DNA from: Amia ocellicauda
Taxonomy: Eukaryota > Chordata > Actinopteri > Amiiformes > Amiidae
Assembly: GCF_036373705.1 (NCBI RefSeq)
Contig: NC_089851.1
Location: forward strand, 53,823,312-53,887,311
Direction: 5' to 3'
Length of the DNA: 64,000 bases
Shown here: positions 12,827 through 25,600 of the stretch, in pieces
How the letters are laid out: every line of letters starts with the position of its first letter
Position numbering within the stretch: the stretch's first letter is position 1
Translations under genes and position numbers: made by a program
Notes under the pieces: generated by a model
Told to the model about the DNA's origin: nothing
Databases searched by the model: none
The model's input: the letters and a program-made list of their open reading frames with translations, nothing else

Positions 12827-13922
12827 AAGTTATCTGACAGTGTCACAGTTTCTGCTGGGCAAGCGCGTAACTGCTTTGGGGCAGACCGGGAGACCTACGC
12901 TCACTGACTGATAGCATGGACTGTAGCGCTGACGTGTCTTTCCAGAATGGTAACGCCATCCCCAGTGAGACAGCACTGAGAGCATTGTTCAGCAGGCCCG
13001 CAAACAACTGAAAAGAATGCCTCTCCTTTGGTGCAGCTCAGGAGTACACGTTCAGCAAAGGTCTCCATAACAAGCCGGCAAACCACATTTCGTCCTCCTC
13101 CTCCTCAACAACACACTACATGTCCTCCTCCTCCTCCTCAACAACAACAACAACAACAACGAACTTGTAAAAAACACATTTTCTTTAAAGAAAACAAAAC
13201 ACACAGATGACAGTCTGATTTCCCATCAGCTATACAGGCAACAGTATCTGAGGTCGATAGCCCTCCCTTGTGCAGAGAAGCCCAGAAGCCAGCCTTCAAG
13301 AGCAAACGAACAAACACTTCGGTGACTGCAAAGTGGGGCCAAGTGGGCTCATCCTGGAGTTGAACCCAGGGCCTCTCACACCCTCAGCAAGAATCATACC
13401 CCTAGACCAACGAGCCAAGTTAACGGAGGGTGTCGCAGTTTCTGCTGGGCAAGCGCGTAACTGCTTTGGGGCAGACCGGGAGACCTACGCTCACTGACTG
13501 ATAGCATGGACTGTAGCGCTGACGTGTCTTTCCAGAATGGTAACGCCATCCCCAGTGAGACAGCACTGAGAGCATGGTTCAGCAGGCCCGCAAACAACTG
13601 AAAAGAATGCCTCTCCTTTGGTGCAGCTCAGGAGTACACGTTCAGCAAAGGTCTCCATAACAAGCCGGCAAACCACATTTCGTCCTCCTCCTCCTCAACA
13701 ACACACTACATGTCCTCCTCCTCCTCAACAACAACAACGAACTTGTAAAATACACATTTTCTTTAAAGAAAACAAAACACACAGATGACAGTCTGATTTC
13801 CCATCAGCTACACAGCCAACAGTATCTGAGGTTGAAAGACCTCCCTGGTGCAGAGGAGCCCAGAAGCCAAGCATCGAGAGAGAGCAAACGAATGCTTCAG
13901 AGAATGCAAAGCAGGGCCAAGC

Positions 13923-13994
13923 GGGCTCGTCCGGGAGTTGAACCCGGGACCTCTCGCACCCAAAGCGAGAATCATACCCCTAGACCAACGAGCC
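13923..13994 (-). tRNA. tRNA-Pro (anticodon UGG)
   Basis: Intact class B body, identical to the reference copy. It is the last class B unit of the second 3,498-bp block. Confidence 0.93.
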
Positions 13995-15674
13995 AAGTTA
14001 TCTGACAGTGTCACAGTTTCTGCTGGGCAAGCGCGTAACTGCTTTGGGGCAGACCGGGAGACCTACGCTCACTGACTGATAGCATGGACTGTAGCGCTGA
14101 CGTGTCTTTCCAGAATGGTAACGCCATCCCCAGTGAGACAGCACTGAGAGCATTGTTCAGCAGGCCCGCAAACAACTGAAAAGAATGCCTCTCCTTTGGT
14201 GCAGCTCAGGAGTACACGTTCAGCAAAGGTCTCCATAACAAGCCGGCAAACCACATTTCGTCCTCCTCCTCCTCAACAACACACTACATGTCCTCCTCCT
14301 CCTCCTCAACAACAACAACAACAACAACAACAACGAACTTGTAAAAAACACATTTTCTTTAAAGAAAACAAAACACACAGATGACAGTCTGATTTCCCAT
14401 CAGCTATACAGGCAACAGTATCTGAGGTCGATAGCCCTCCCTTGTGCAGAGGAGCCCAGAAGCCAGCCTTCAAGAGCAAACGAACAAACACTTCGGTGAC
14501 TGCAAAGTGGGGCCAAGTGGGCTCGTCCTGGAGTTGAACCCAGGGCCTCTCACACCCTCAGCAAGAATCATACCCCTAGACCAACGAGCCAAGTTAACGG
14601 AGGGTGTCGCAGTTTCTGCTGGGCAAGCGCGTAACTGCTTTGGGGCAGACCGGGAGACCTACGCTCACTGACTGATAGCATGGACTGTAGCGCTGAAGTG
14701 TCTTTCCAGAACGGTAACCGTATCCCCAGTGAGACAGCACTGAGAGCATGGTTCAGCAGGCCCGCAAACAACTGAAAAGAATGCCTCTCCTTTGGTGCAG
14801 CTCAGGAGTACACGTTCAGCAAAGGTCTCCATAACAAGCCGGCAAACCACATTTCGTCCTCCTCCTCCTCAACAACACACTACATGTCCTCCTCCTCCTC
14901 AACAACAACAACGAACTTGTAAAATACACATTTTCTTTAAAGAAAACAAAACACACAGATGACAGTCTGATTTCCCATCAGCTATACAGGCAACAGTATC
15001 TGAGGTCGATAGCCCTCCCTTGTGCAGAGGAGCCCAGAAGCCAGCCTTCAAGAGCAAACGAACAAACACTTCGGTGACTGCAAAGTGGGGCCAAGTGGGC
15101 TCATCCTGGAGTTGAACCCAGGGCCTCTCACACCCTCAGCAAGAATCATACCCCTAGACCAACGAGCCAAGTTAACGGAGGGTGTCGCAGTTTCTGCTGG
15201 GCAAGCGCGTAACTGCTTTGGGGCAGACCGGGAGACCTACGCTCACTGACTGATAGCATGGACTGTAGCGCTGACGTGTCTTTCCAGAATGGTAACGCCA
15301 TCCCCAGTGAGACAGCACTGAGAGCATGGTTCAGCAGGCCCGCAAACAACTGAAAAGAATGCCTCTCCTTTGGTGCAGCTCAGGAGTACACGTTCAGCAA
15401 AGGTCTCCATAACAAGCCGGCAAACCACATTTCGTCCTCCGCCTCCTCAACAACACACTACATGTCCTCCTCCTCCTCAACAACAACAACGAACTTGTAA
15501 AATACACATTTTCTTTAAAGAAAACAAAACACACAGATGACAGTCTGATTTCCCATCAGCTATACAGGCAACAGTATCTGAGGTTGAAAGACCTCCCTGG
15601 TGCAGAGGAGCCCAGAAGCCAAGCATCGAGAGAGAGCAAACGAATGCTTCAGAGAATGCAAAGCAGGGCCGAGT

Positions 15675-15746
15675 GGGCTCGTCCGGGAGTTGAACCCGGG
15701 ACCTCTCGCACCCAAAGCGAGAATCATACCCCTAGACCAACGAGCC
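15675..15746 (-). tRNA. tRNA-Pro (anticodon UGG)
   Basis: The tRNA body is intact. It is followed on its 5' side by the gttaacggaggg spacer start that normally accompanies class A bodies, instead of the gttatctgacag start typical of class B. This suggests exchange between unit types within or next to the tRNA. Confidence 0.93.
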
Positions 15747-18028
15747 AAGTTAACGGAGGGTGTCGCAGTTTCTGCTGGGCAAGCGCGTAACTGCTTTGGG
15801 GCAGACCGGGAGACCTACGCTCACTGACTGATAGCATGGACTGTAGCGCTGACGTGTCTTTCCAGAATGGTAACGCCATCCCCAGTGAGACAGCACTGAG
15901 AGCATGGTTCAGCAGGCCCGCAAACAACTGAAAAGAATGCCTCTCCTTTGGTGCAGCTCAGGAGTACACGTTCAGCAAAGGTCTCCATAACAAGCCGGCA
16001 AACCACATTTCGTCCTCCGCCTCCTCAACAACACACTACATGTCCTCCTCCTCCTCCTCAACAACAACAACAACAACAACGAACTTGTAAAAAACACATT
16101 TTCTTTAAAGAAAACAAAACACACAGATGACAGTCTGATTTCCCATCAGCTATACAGGCAACAGTATCTGAGGTCGATAGCCCTCCCTTGTGCAGAGGAG
16201 CCCAGAAGCCAGCCTTCAAGAGCAAACGAACAAACACTTCGGTGACTGCAAAGTGGGGCCAAGTGGGCTCGTCCTGGAGTTGAACCCAGGGCCTCTCACA
16301 CCCTCAGCAAGAATCATACCCCTAGACCAACGAGCCAAGTTAACGGAGGGTGTCGCAGTTTCTGCTGGGCAAGCGCGTAACTGCTTTGGGGCAGACCGGG
16401 AGACCTACGCTCACTGACTGATAGCATGGACTGTAGCGCTGACGTGTCTTTCCAGAATGGTAACGCCATCCCCAGTGAGACAGCACTGAGAGCATGGTTC
16501 AGCAGGCCCGCAAACAACTGAAAAGAATGCCTCTCCTTTGGTGCAGCTCAGGAGTACACGTTCAGCAAAGGTCTCCATAACAAGCCGGCAAACCACATTT
16601 CGTCCTCCTCCTCCTCAACAACACACTACATGTCCTCCACCTCCTCCTCAACAACAACAACAACAACAACAACGAACTTGTAAAAAACACATTTTCTTTA
16701 AAGAAAACAAAACACACGGATGACAGTCTGATTTCCCATCAGCTATACAGGCAACAGTATCTGAGGTCGATAGCCCTCCCTTGTGCAGAGGAGCCCAGAA
16801 GCCAGCCTTCAAGAGCAAACGAACAAACACTTCGGTGACTGCAAAGTGGGGCCAAGTGGGCTCATCCTGGAGTTGAACCCAGGGCCTCTCACACCCTCAG
16901 CAAGAATCATACCCCTAGACCAACGAGCCAAGTTAACGGAGGGTGTCGCAGTTTCTGCTGGGCAAGCGCGTAACTGCTTTGGGGCAGACCGGGAGACCTA
17001 CGCTCACTGACTGATAGCATGGACTGTAGCGCTGAAGTGTCTTTCCAGAACGGTAACCGTATCCCCAGTGAGACAGCACTGAGAGCATGGTTCAGCAGGC
17101 CCGCAAACAACTGAAAAGAATGCCTCTCCTTTGGTGCAGCTCAGGAGTACACGTTCAGCAAAGGTCTCCATAACAAGCCGGCAAACCACATTTCGTCCTC
17201 CTCCTCCTCAACAACACACTACATGTCCTCCACCTCCTCCTCAACAACAACAACAACAACAACAACGAACTTGTAAAAAACACATTTTCTTTAAAGAAAA
17301 CAAAACACACGGATGACAGTCTGATTTCCCATCAGCTATACAGGCAACAGTATCTGAGGTCGATAGCCCTCCCTTGTGCAGAGGAGCCCAGAAGCCAGCC
17401 TTCAAGAGCAAACGAACAAACACTTCGGTGACTGCAAAGTGGGGCCAAGTGGGCTCATCCTGGAGTTGAACCCAGGGCCTCTCACACCCTCAGCAAGAAT
17501 CATACCCCTAGACCAACGAGCCAAGTTAACGGAGGGTGTCGCAGTTTCTGCTGGGCAAGCGCGTAACTGCTTTGGGGCAGACCGGGAGACCTACGCTCAC
17601 TGACTGATAGCATGGACTGTAGCGCTGAAGTGTCTTTCCAGAACGGTAACCGTATCCCCAGTGAGACAGCACTGAGAGCATGGTTCAGCAGGCCCGCAAA
17701 CAACTGAAAAGAATGCCTCTCCTTTGGTGCAGCTCAGGAGTACACGTTCAGCAAAGGTCTCCATAACAAGCCGGCAAACCACATTTCGTCCTCCTCCTCC
17801 TCAACAACACACTACATGTCCTCCTCCTCCTCAACAACAACAACGAACTTGTAAAATACACATTTTCTTTAAAGAAAACAAAACACACAGATGACAGTCT
17901 GATTTCCCATCAGCTACACAGCCAACAGTATCTGAGGTTGTAAGACCTCCCTGGTGCAGAGGAGCCCAGAAGCCAAGCATCGAGAGAGAGCAAACGAATG
18001 CTTCAGAGAATGCAAAGCAGGGCCAAGC

Positions 18029-18100
18029 GGGCTCGTCCGGGAATTGAACCCGGGACCTCTCGCACCCAAAGCGAGAATCATACCCCTAGACCAACGAGCC
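18029..18100 (-). tRNA. tRNA-Pro (anticodon UGG), T-loop variant
   Basis: The body has one T-loop substitution (TTCAATT instead of TTCAACT) at a position that varies among vertebrate tRNA-Pro genes. All stems pair and the anticodon is UGG. It is the first of two adjacent class B units. Confidence 0.9.
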
Positions 18101-18606
18101 AAGTTATCTGACAGTGTCACAGTTTCTGCTGGGCAAGCGCGTAACTGCTTTGGGGCAGACCGGGAGACCTACGCTCACTGACTGATAGCATGGACTGTAG
18201 CGCTGACGTGTCTTTCCAGAATGGTAACGCCATCCCCAGTGAGACAGCACTGAGAGCATTGTTCAGCAGGCCCGCAAACAACTGAAAAGAATGCCTCTCC
18301 TTTGGTGCAGCTCAGGAGTACACGTTCAGCAAAGGTCTCCATAACAAGCCGGCAAACCACATTTCGTCCTCCTCCTCCTCAACAACACACTACATGTCCT
18401 CCTCCTCCTCAACAACAACAACGAACTTGTAAAATACACATTTTCTTTAAAGAAAACAAAACACACAGATGACAGTCTAATTTCCCATCAGCTACACAGC
18501 CAACAGTATCTGAGGTTGAAAGACCTCCCTGGTGCAGAGGAGCCCAGAAGCCAAGCATTGAGAGAGAACAAACGAATGCTTCAGAGAATGCAAAGCAGGG
18601 CCAAGC

Positions 18607-18678
18607 GGGCTCGTCCGGGAGTTGAACCCGGGACCTCTCGCACCCAAAGCGAGAATCATACCCCTAGACCAACGAGCC
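18607..18678 (-). tRNA. tRNA-Pro (anticodon UGG), last intact UGG copy
   Basis: Intact body. Its 3' flank has the change from gagagagagc to gagagagaac (plus strand) that later marks all class B' and right-end units. It looks like a bridge between the left functional copies and the altered ones to the right. Confidence 0.92.
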
Positions 18679-20313
18679 AAGTTATCTGACAGTGTCACAG
18701 TTTCTGCTGGGCAAGCGCGTAACTGCTTTGGGGCAGACCGGGAGACCTACGCTCACTGACTGATAGCATGGACTGTAGCGCTGACGTGTCTTTCCAGAAT
18801 GGTAACGCCATCCCCAGTGAGACAGCACTGAGAGCATGGTTCAGCAGGCCCGCAAACAACTGAAAAGAATGCCTCTCCTTTGGTGCAGCTCAGGAGTACA
18901 CGTTCAGCAAAGGTCTCCATAACAAGCCGGCAAACCACATTTCGTCCTCCTCCTCCTCAACAACACACTACATGTCCTCCACCTCCTCCTCAACAACAAC
19001 AACAACAACAACAACGAACTTGTAAAAAACACATTTTCTTTAAAGAAAACAAAACACACAGATGACAGTCTGATTTCCCATCAGCTATACGGGCAACAGT
19101 ATCTGAGGTCAATAGCCCTCCCTTGTGCAGAGGAGCCCAGAAGCCAGCCTTCAAGAGCAAACGAACAAACACTTCGGTGACTGCAAAGTAGGGCCAAGTG
19201 GGCTCGTCCTGGAGTTGAACCCAGGGCCTCTCACACCCTCAGCAAGAATCATACCCCTAGACCAACGAGCCAAGTTAACGGAGGGTGTCGCAGTTTCTGC
19301 TGGGCAAGCGCGTAACTGCTTTGGGGCAGACCGGGAGACCTACGCTCACTGACTGATAGCATGGACTGTAGCGCTGAAGTGTCTTTCCAGAACGGTAACC
19401 GTATCCCCAGTGAGACAGCACTGAGAGCATGGTTCAGCAGGCCCGCAAACAACTGAAAAGAATGCCTCTCCTTTGGTGCAGCTCAGGAGTACACGTTCAG
19501 CAAAGGTCTCCATAACAAGCCGGCAAACCACATTTCGTCCTCCTCCTCCTCAACAACACACTACATGTCCTCCTCCTCCTCCTCCTCAACAACAACAACA
19601 ACAACAACAACAACGAACTTGTAAAAAACACATTTTCTTTAAAGAAAACAAAACACACAGATGACAGTCTGATTTCCCATCAGCTATACAGCCAACAGTA
19701 TCTGAGGTCGATAGCCCTCCCTTGTGCAGAGGAGCCCAGAAGCCAGCCTTCAAGAGCAAACGAACAAACACTTCGGTGACTACAAAGTGGGGCCAAGTGG
19801 GCTCGTCCTGGAGTTGAACCCAGGGCCTCTCACACCCTCAGCAAGAATCATACCCCAAGATCAACGAGCCAAGTTAACGGAGGGTGTCGCAGTTTCTGCT
19901 GGGCAAGCGCGTATCTGCTTTGGGGCAGACCGGGAGACCTACGCACACTGACTGATAGCATGGACTGTAGCGCTGAAGTGTCTTTCCAGAACGGTAACCG
20001 TATCCCCAGTGAGACAGCACTGAGAGCATGGTTCAGCAGGCCCGCAAACAACTGAAAAGAATGCCTCTCCTTTGGTGCAGCTCAGGAGTACACGTTCAGC
20101 AAAGGTCTCCATAACAAGCCGGCAAACCACATTTCGTCCTCCTCCTCCTCAACAACACACTACATGTCCTCCTCCTCCTCCTCAACAACAACAACAACAA
20201 CAACGAACTTGTAAAAAACACATTTTCTTTAAAGAAAACAAAACACACAGATGACAGTCTGATTTCCCATCAGCTATACAGGCAACAGTATCTGAGGTCG
20301 ATAGCCCTCCCTT

Positions 20314-22667
20314 GTGCAGAGGAGCCCAGAAGCCAGCCTTCAAGAGCAAACGAACAAACACTTCGGTGACTGCAAAGTGGGGCCAAGTGGGCTCGTCCTG
20401 GAGTTGAACCCAGGGCCTCTCACACCCTCAGCAAGAATCATACCCCTAGACCAACGAGCCAAGTTAACGGAGGGTGTCGCAGTTTCTGCTGGGCAAGCGC
20501 GTAACTGCTTTGGGGCAGACCGGGAGACCTACGCTCACTGACTGATAGCATGGACTGTAGCGCTGACGTGTCTTTCCAGAATGGTAACGCCATCCCCAGT
20601 GAGACAGCACTGAGAGCATGGTTCAGCAGGCCCGCAAACAACTGAAAAGAATGCCTCTCCTTTGGTGCAGCTCAGGAGTACACGTTCAGCAAAGGTCTCC
20701 ATAACAAGCCGGCAAACCACATTTCGTCCTCCTCCTCCTCAACAACACACTACATGTCCTCCACCTCCTCCTCAACAACAACAACAACAACAACAACGAA
20801 CTTGTAAAAAACACATTTTCTTTAAAGAAAACAAAACACACGGATGACAGTCTGATTTCCCATCAGCTATACAGGCAACAGTATCTGAGGTCGATAGCCC
20901 TCCCTTGTGCAGAGGAGCCCAGAAGCCAGCCTTCAAGAGCAAACGAACAAACACTTCGGTGACTGCAAAGTGGGGCCAAGTGGGCTCATCCTGGAGTTGA
21001 ACCCAGGGCCTCTCACACCCTCAGCAAGAATCATACCCCTAGACCAACGAGCCAAGTTAACGGAGGGTGTCGCAGTTTCTGCTGGGCAAGCGCGTAACTG
21101 CTTTGGGGCAGACCGGGAGACCTACGCTCACTGACTGATAGCATGGACTGTAGCGCTGAAGTGTCTTTCCAGAACGGTAACCGTATCCCCAGTGAGACAG
21201 CACTGAGAGCATGGTTCAGCAGGCCCGCAAACAACTGAAAAGAATGCCTCTCCATTGGTGCAGCTCAGGAGTACACGTTCAGCAAAGGTCTCCATAACAA
21301 GCCGGCAAACCACATTTCGTCCTCCTCCTCCTCAACAACACACTACATGTCCTCCACCTCCTCCTCAACAACAACAACAACAACAACGAACTTGTAAAAA
21401 ACACATTTTCTTTAAAGAAAACAAAACACACAGATGACAGTCTGATTTCCCATCAGCTTTACAGGCAACAGTATCTGAGGTCGATAGCCCTCCCTTGTGC
21501 AGAGGAGCCCAGAAGCCAGCCTTCAAGAGCAAACGAACAAACACTTCGGTGACTGCAAAGTGGGGCCAAGTGGGCTCGTCCTGGAGTTGAACCCAGGGCC
21601 TCTCACACCCTCAGCAAGAATCATACCCCTAGACCAACGAGCCAAGTTAACGGAGGGTGTCGCAGTTTCTGCTGGGCAAGCGCGTAACTGCTTTGGGGCA
21701 GACCGGGAGACCTACGCTCACTGACTGATAGCATGGACTGTAGCGCTGACGTGTCTTTCCAGAATGGTAACGCCATCCCCAGTGAGACAGCACTGAGAGC
21801 ATGGTTCAGCAGGCCCGCAAACAACTGAAAAGAATGCCTCTCCTTTGGTGCAGCTCAGGAGTACACGTTCAGCAAAGGTCTCCATAACAAGCCGGCAAAC
21901 CACATTTCGTCCTCCTCCTCCTCAACAACACACTACATGTCCTCCACCTCCTCCTCAACAACAACAACAACAACAACAACGAACTTGTAAAAAACACATT
22001 TTCAGTAAAGAAAACAAAACACACAGATGACAGCCCGATTTCCCATCAGCTATACGGGCAACAGTATCTGAGGTCGATAGCCCTCCCTTGTGCAGAGGAG
22101 CCCAGAAGCCAGCCTTCAAGAGCAAACGAACAAACACTTCGGTGACTGCAAAGTAGGGCCAAGTGGGCTCGTCCTGGAGTTGAACCCAGGGCCTCTCACA
22201 CCCTCAGCAAGAATCATACCCCTAGACCAACGAGCCAAGTTAACGGAGGGTGTCGCAGTTTCTGCTGGGCAAGCGCGTAACTGCTTTGGGGCAGACCGGG
22301 AGACCTACGCTCACTGACTGATAGCATGGACTGTAGCGCTGACGTGTCTTTCCAGAACGGTAACTGTATCCCCAGTGAGACAGCACTGAGAGCATGGTTC
22401 AGCAGGCCCGCAAACAACTGAAAAGAATGCCTCTCCTTTGGTGCAGCTCAGGAGTACACGTTCAGCAAAGGTCTCCATAACAAGCCGGCAAACCACATTT
22501 CGTCCTCCTCCTCCTCAACAACACACTACATGTCCTCCTCCTCCTCAACAACAACAACGAACTTGTAAAATACACATTTTCTTTAAAGAAAACAAAACAC
22601 ACAGATGACAGTCTGATTTCCCATCAGCTACACAGCCAACAGTATCTGAGGTTGAAAGACCTCCCTG
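20314..22667. repeat. Four-unit class A block, copy 1 of 3
   Basis: Four class A units with spacings 593, 590, 593 and 578 bp precede a class B' unit at 22,668. The same spacing series and private markers (acacggatgacag after unit 1, then a taca/ttaca variant) recur at 24,429-26,782 and 37,891-40,244. The three blocks are not adjacent, so this arrangement was moved by larger exchanges or conversion. Confidence 0.75.
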
Positions 22668-25600
22668 GTGCAGAGGAGCCCAGAAGCCAAGCATCAAGAG
22701 AGAACAAACGAATGCTTCAGAGAATGCAAAGCAGGGCCAAGCAGGCTCGTCTGGGAGTTGATCCCGGGACCTCTCGCACCCAAAGCGAGAATCATACCCC
22801 TAGACCAACGAGCCAAGTTATCTGACAGTGTCGCAGTTTCTGCTGGGCAAGCGCATAACTGCTTTGGGGCAGACCGGGAGACCTACGCTCACTGACTGAT
22901 AGCATGGACTGTAGCGCTGACGTGTCTTTCCAGAATGGTAACGCCATCCCCAGTGAGACAGCACTGAGAGCATTGTTCAGCAGGCCCGCAAACAACTGAA
23001 AAGAATGCCTCTCCTTTGGTGCAGCTCAGGAGTACACGTTCAGCAAAGGTCTCCATAACAAGCCGGCAAACCACATTTCGTCCTCCTCCTCCTCAACAAC
23101 ACACTACATGTCCTCCACCTCCTCCTCAACAACAACAACAACAACAACAACGAACTTGTAAAAAACACATTTTCTTTAAAGAAAACAAAACACACAGATG
23201 ACAGTCTGATTTCCCATCAGCTATACGGGCAACAGTATCTGAGGTCGATAGCCCTCCCTTGTGCAGAGAAGCCCAGAAGCCAGCCTTCAAAAGCAAACGA
23301 ACAAACACTTCGGTGACTGCAAAGTGGGGCCAAGTGGGCTCGTCCTGGAGTTGAACCCAGGGCCTCTCACACTCTCAGCAAGAATCATAACCCTAGACCA
23401 ACGAGCCAAGTTAACGGAGGGTGTCGCAGTTTCTGCTGAGCAAGCGCGTAACTGCTTTGGGGCAGACCGGGAGACCTACGCTCACTGACTGATAGCATGG
23501 ACTGTAGCGCTGAAGTGTCTTTCCAGAACGGTAACCGTATCCCCAGTGAGACAGCACTGAGAGCATGGTTCAGCAGGCCCGCAAACAACTGAAAAGAATG
23601 CCTCTCCTTTGGTGCAGCTCAGGAGTACACGTTCAGCAAAGGTCTCCATAACAAGCCGGCAAACCACATTTCGTCCTCCTCCTCCTCAACAACACACTAC
23701 ATGTCCTCCTCCTCCTCAACAACAACAACGAACTTGTAAAATACACATTTTCTTTAAAGAAAACAAAACACACAGATGACAGTCTGATTTCCCATCAGCT
23801 TTACAGGCAACAGTATCTGAGGTCGATAGCCCTCCCTTGTGCAGAGGAGCCCAGAAGCCAGCCTTCAAGAGCAAACGAACAATCACTTCGGTGACTGCAA
23901 AGTGAGGCCAAGTGGGCTCGTCCTGGAGTTGAACCCAGGGCCTCTCACACCCTCAGCAAGAATCATACCCCTAGACCAACGAGCCAAGTTAACGGAGGGT
24001 GTCGCAGTTTCTGCTGGGCAAGCGCGTAACTGCTTTGGGGCAGACCGGGAGACCTACGCTCACTGACTGATAGCATGGACTGTAGCACTGACGTGTCTTT
24101 CCAGAATGGTAACGCCATCCCCAGTGAGACAGCACTGAGAGCATGGTTCAGCAGGCCCGCAAACAACTGAAAAGAATGCCTCTCCTTTGGTGCAGCTCAG
24201 GAGTACACGTTCAGCAAAGGTCTCCATAACAAGCCGGCAAACCACATTTCGTCCTCCTCCTCCTCAACAACACACTACATGTCCTCCACCTCCTCCTCAA
24301 CAACAACAACAACAACAACGAACTTGTAAAAAACACATTTTCTTTAAAGAAAACAAAACACACAGATGACAGTCTGATTTCCCATCAGCTTTACAGGCAA
24401 CAGTATCTGAGGTCGATAGCCCTCCCTTGTGCAGAGGAGCCCAGAAGCCAGCCTTCAAGAGCAAACGAACAAACACTTCGGTGACTGCAAAGTGGGGCCA
24501 AGTGGGCTCGTCCTGGAGTTGAACCCAGGGCCTCTCACACCCTCAGCAAGAATCATACCCCTAGACCAACGAGCCAAGTTAACGGAGGGTGTCGCAGTTT
24601 CTGCTGGGCAAGCGCGTAACTGCTTTGGGGCAGACCGGGAGACCTACGCTCACTGACTGATAGCATGGACTGTAGCGCTGACGTGTCTTTCCAGAATGGT
24701 AACGCCATCCCCAGTGAGACAGCACTGAGAGCATGGTTCAGCAGGCCCGCAAACAACTGAAAAGAATGCCTCTCCTTTGGTGCAGCTCAGGAGTACACGT
24801 TCAGCAAAGGTCTCCATAACAAGCCGGCAAACCACATTTCGTCCTCCTCCTCCTCAACAACACACTACATGTCCTCCACCTCCTCCTCAACAACAACAAC
24901 AACAACAACAACGAACTTGTAAAAAACACATTTTCTTTAAAGAAAACAAAACACACGGATGACAGTCTGATTTCCCATCAGCTATACAGGCAACAGTATC
25001 TGAGGTCGATAGCCCTCCCTTGTGCAGAGGAGCCCAGAAGCCAGCCTTCAAGAGCAAACGAACAAACACTTCGGTGACTGCAAAGTGGGGCCAAGTGGGC
25101 TCATCCTGGAGTTGAACCCAGGGCCTCTCACACCCTCAGCAAGAATCATACCCCTAGACCAACGAGCCAAGTTAACAGAGGGTGTCGCAGTTTCTGCTGG
25201 GCAAGCGCGTAACTGCTTTGGGGCAGACCGGGAGACCTACGCTCACTGACTGATAGCATGGACTGTAGCGCTGAAGTGTCTTTCCAGAACGGTAACCGTA
25301 TCCCCAGTGAGACAGCACTGAGAGCATGGTTCAGCAGGCCCGCAAACAACTGAAAAGAATGCCTCTCCATTGGTGCAGCTCAGGAGTACACGTTCAGCAA
25401 AGGTCTCCATAACAAGCCGGCAAACCACATTTCGTCCTCCTCCTCCTCAACAACACACTACATGTCCTCCACCTCCTCCTCAACAACAACAACAACAACA
25501 ACGAACTTGTAAAAAACACATTTTCTTTAAAGAAAACAAAACACACAGATGACAGTCTGATTTCCCATCAGCTTTACAGGCAACAGTATCTGAGGTCGAT

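Larger units (their letters stand above)
7063..14058. repeat. Direct duplication of a 3,498-bp six-unit block
   Basis: Two adjacent blocks (about 7,063-10,560 and 10,561-14,058) have the same order of class A and B units and the same private markers at a constant 3,498-bp offset. Examples are gagcaaatgaac at 7,473 and 10,971, ttcaagggcaaac near 8,635 and 12,133, tgcagagaag near 9,774 and 13,272, and the wobble-variant tRNAs. The only difference I noticed is gagttg versus gtgttg near 11,029. This fits a recent unequal crossover across six units. Confidence 0.85.
487..22236 (-). pseudogene. Class A tRNA-Pro-like bodies, left half of array (25 copies)
   Basis: Each body is 72 nt long. Low ends lie at 487, 1079, 2238, 2828, 3418, 4586, 5754, 6350, 7517, 8685, 9847, 11015, 12183, 13345, 14519, 15097, 16265, 16858, 17451, 19200, 19799, 20389, 20982, 21572 and 22165. 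The anticodon loop is TGAGGGT, so 34-36 read AGG but the universal U33 is G. The anticodon stem CTTGC/GTGAG pairs with two wobbles. In the normal register the T-stem (CTGGG/CCAGG) has a G-A mismatch and a wobble. It pairs perfectly (CCTGG/CCAGG) only if shifted by one base, giving an 8-nt T-loop. Boxes A and B are kept, so Pol III could still bind. The copy at 19799 has extra changes in its D-arm region; the copy at 487 has two changes near its 5' end. A translating tRNA is unlikely. Confidence 0.8.
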
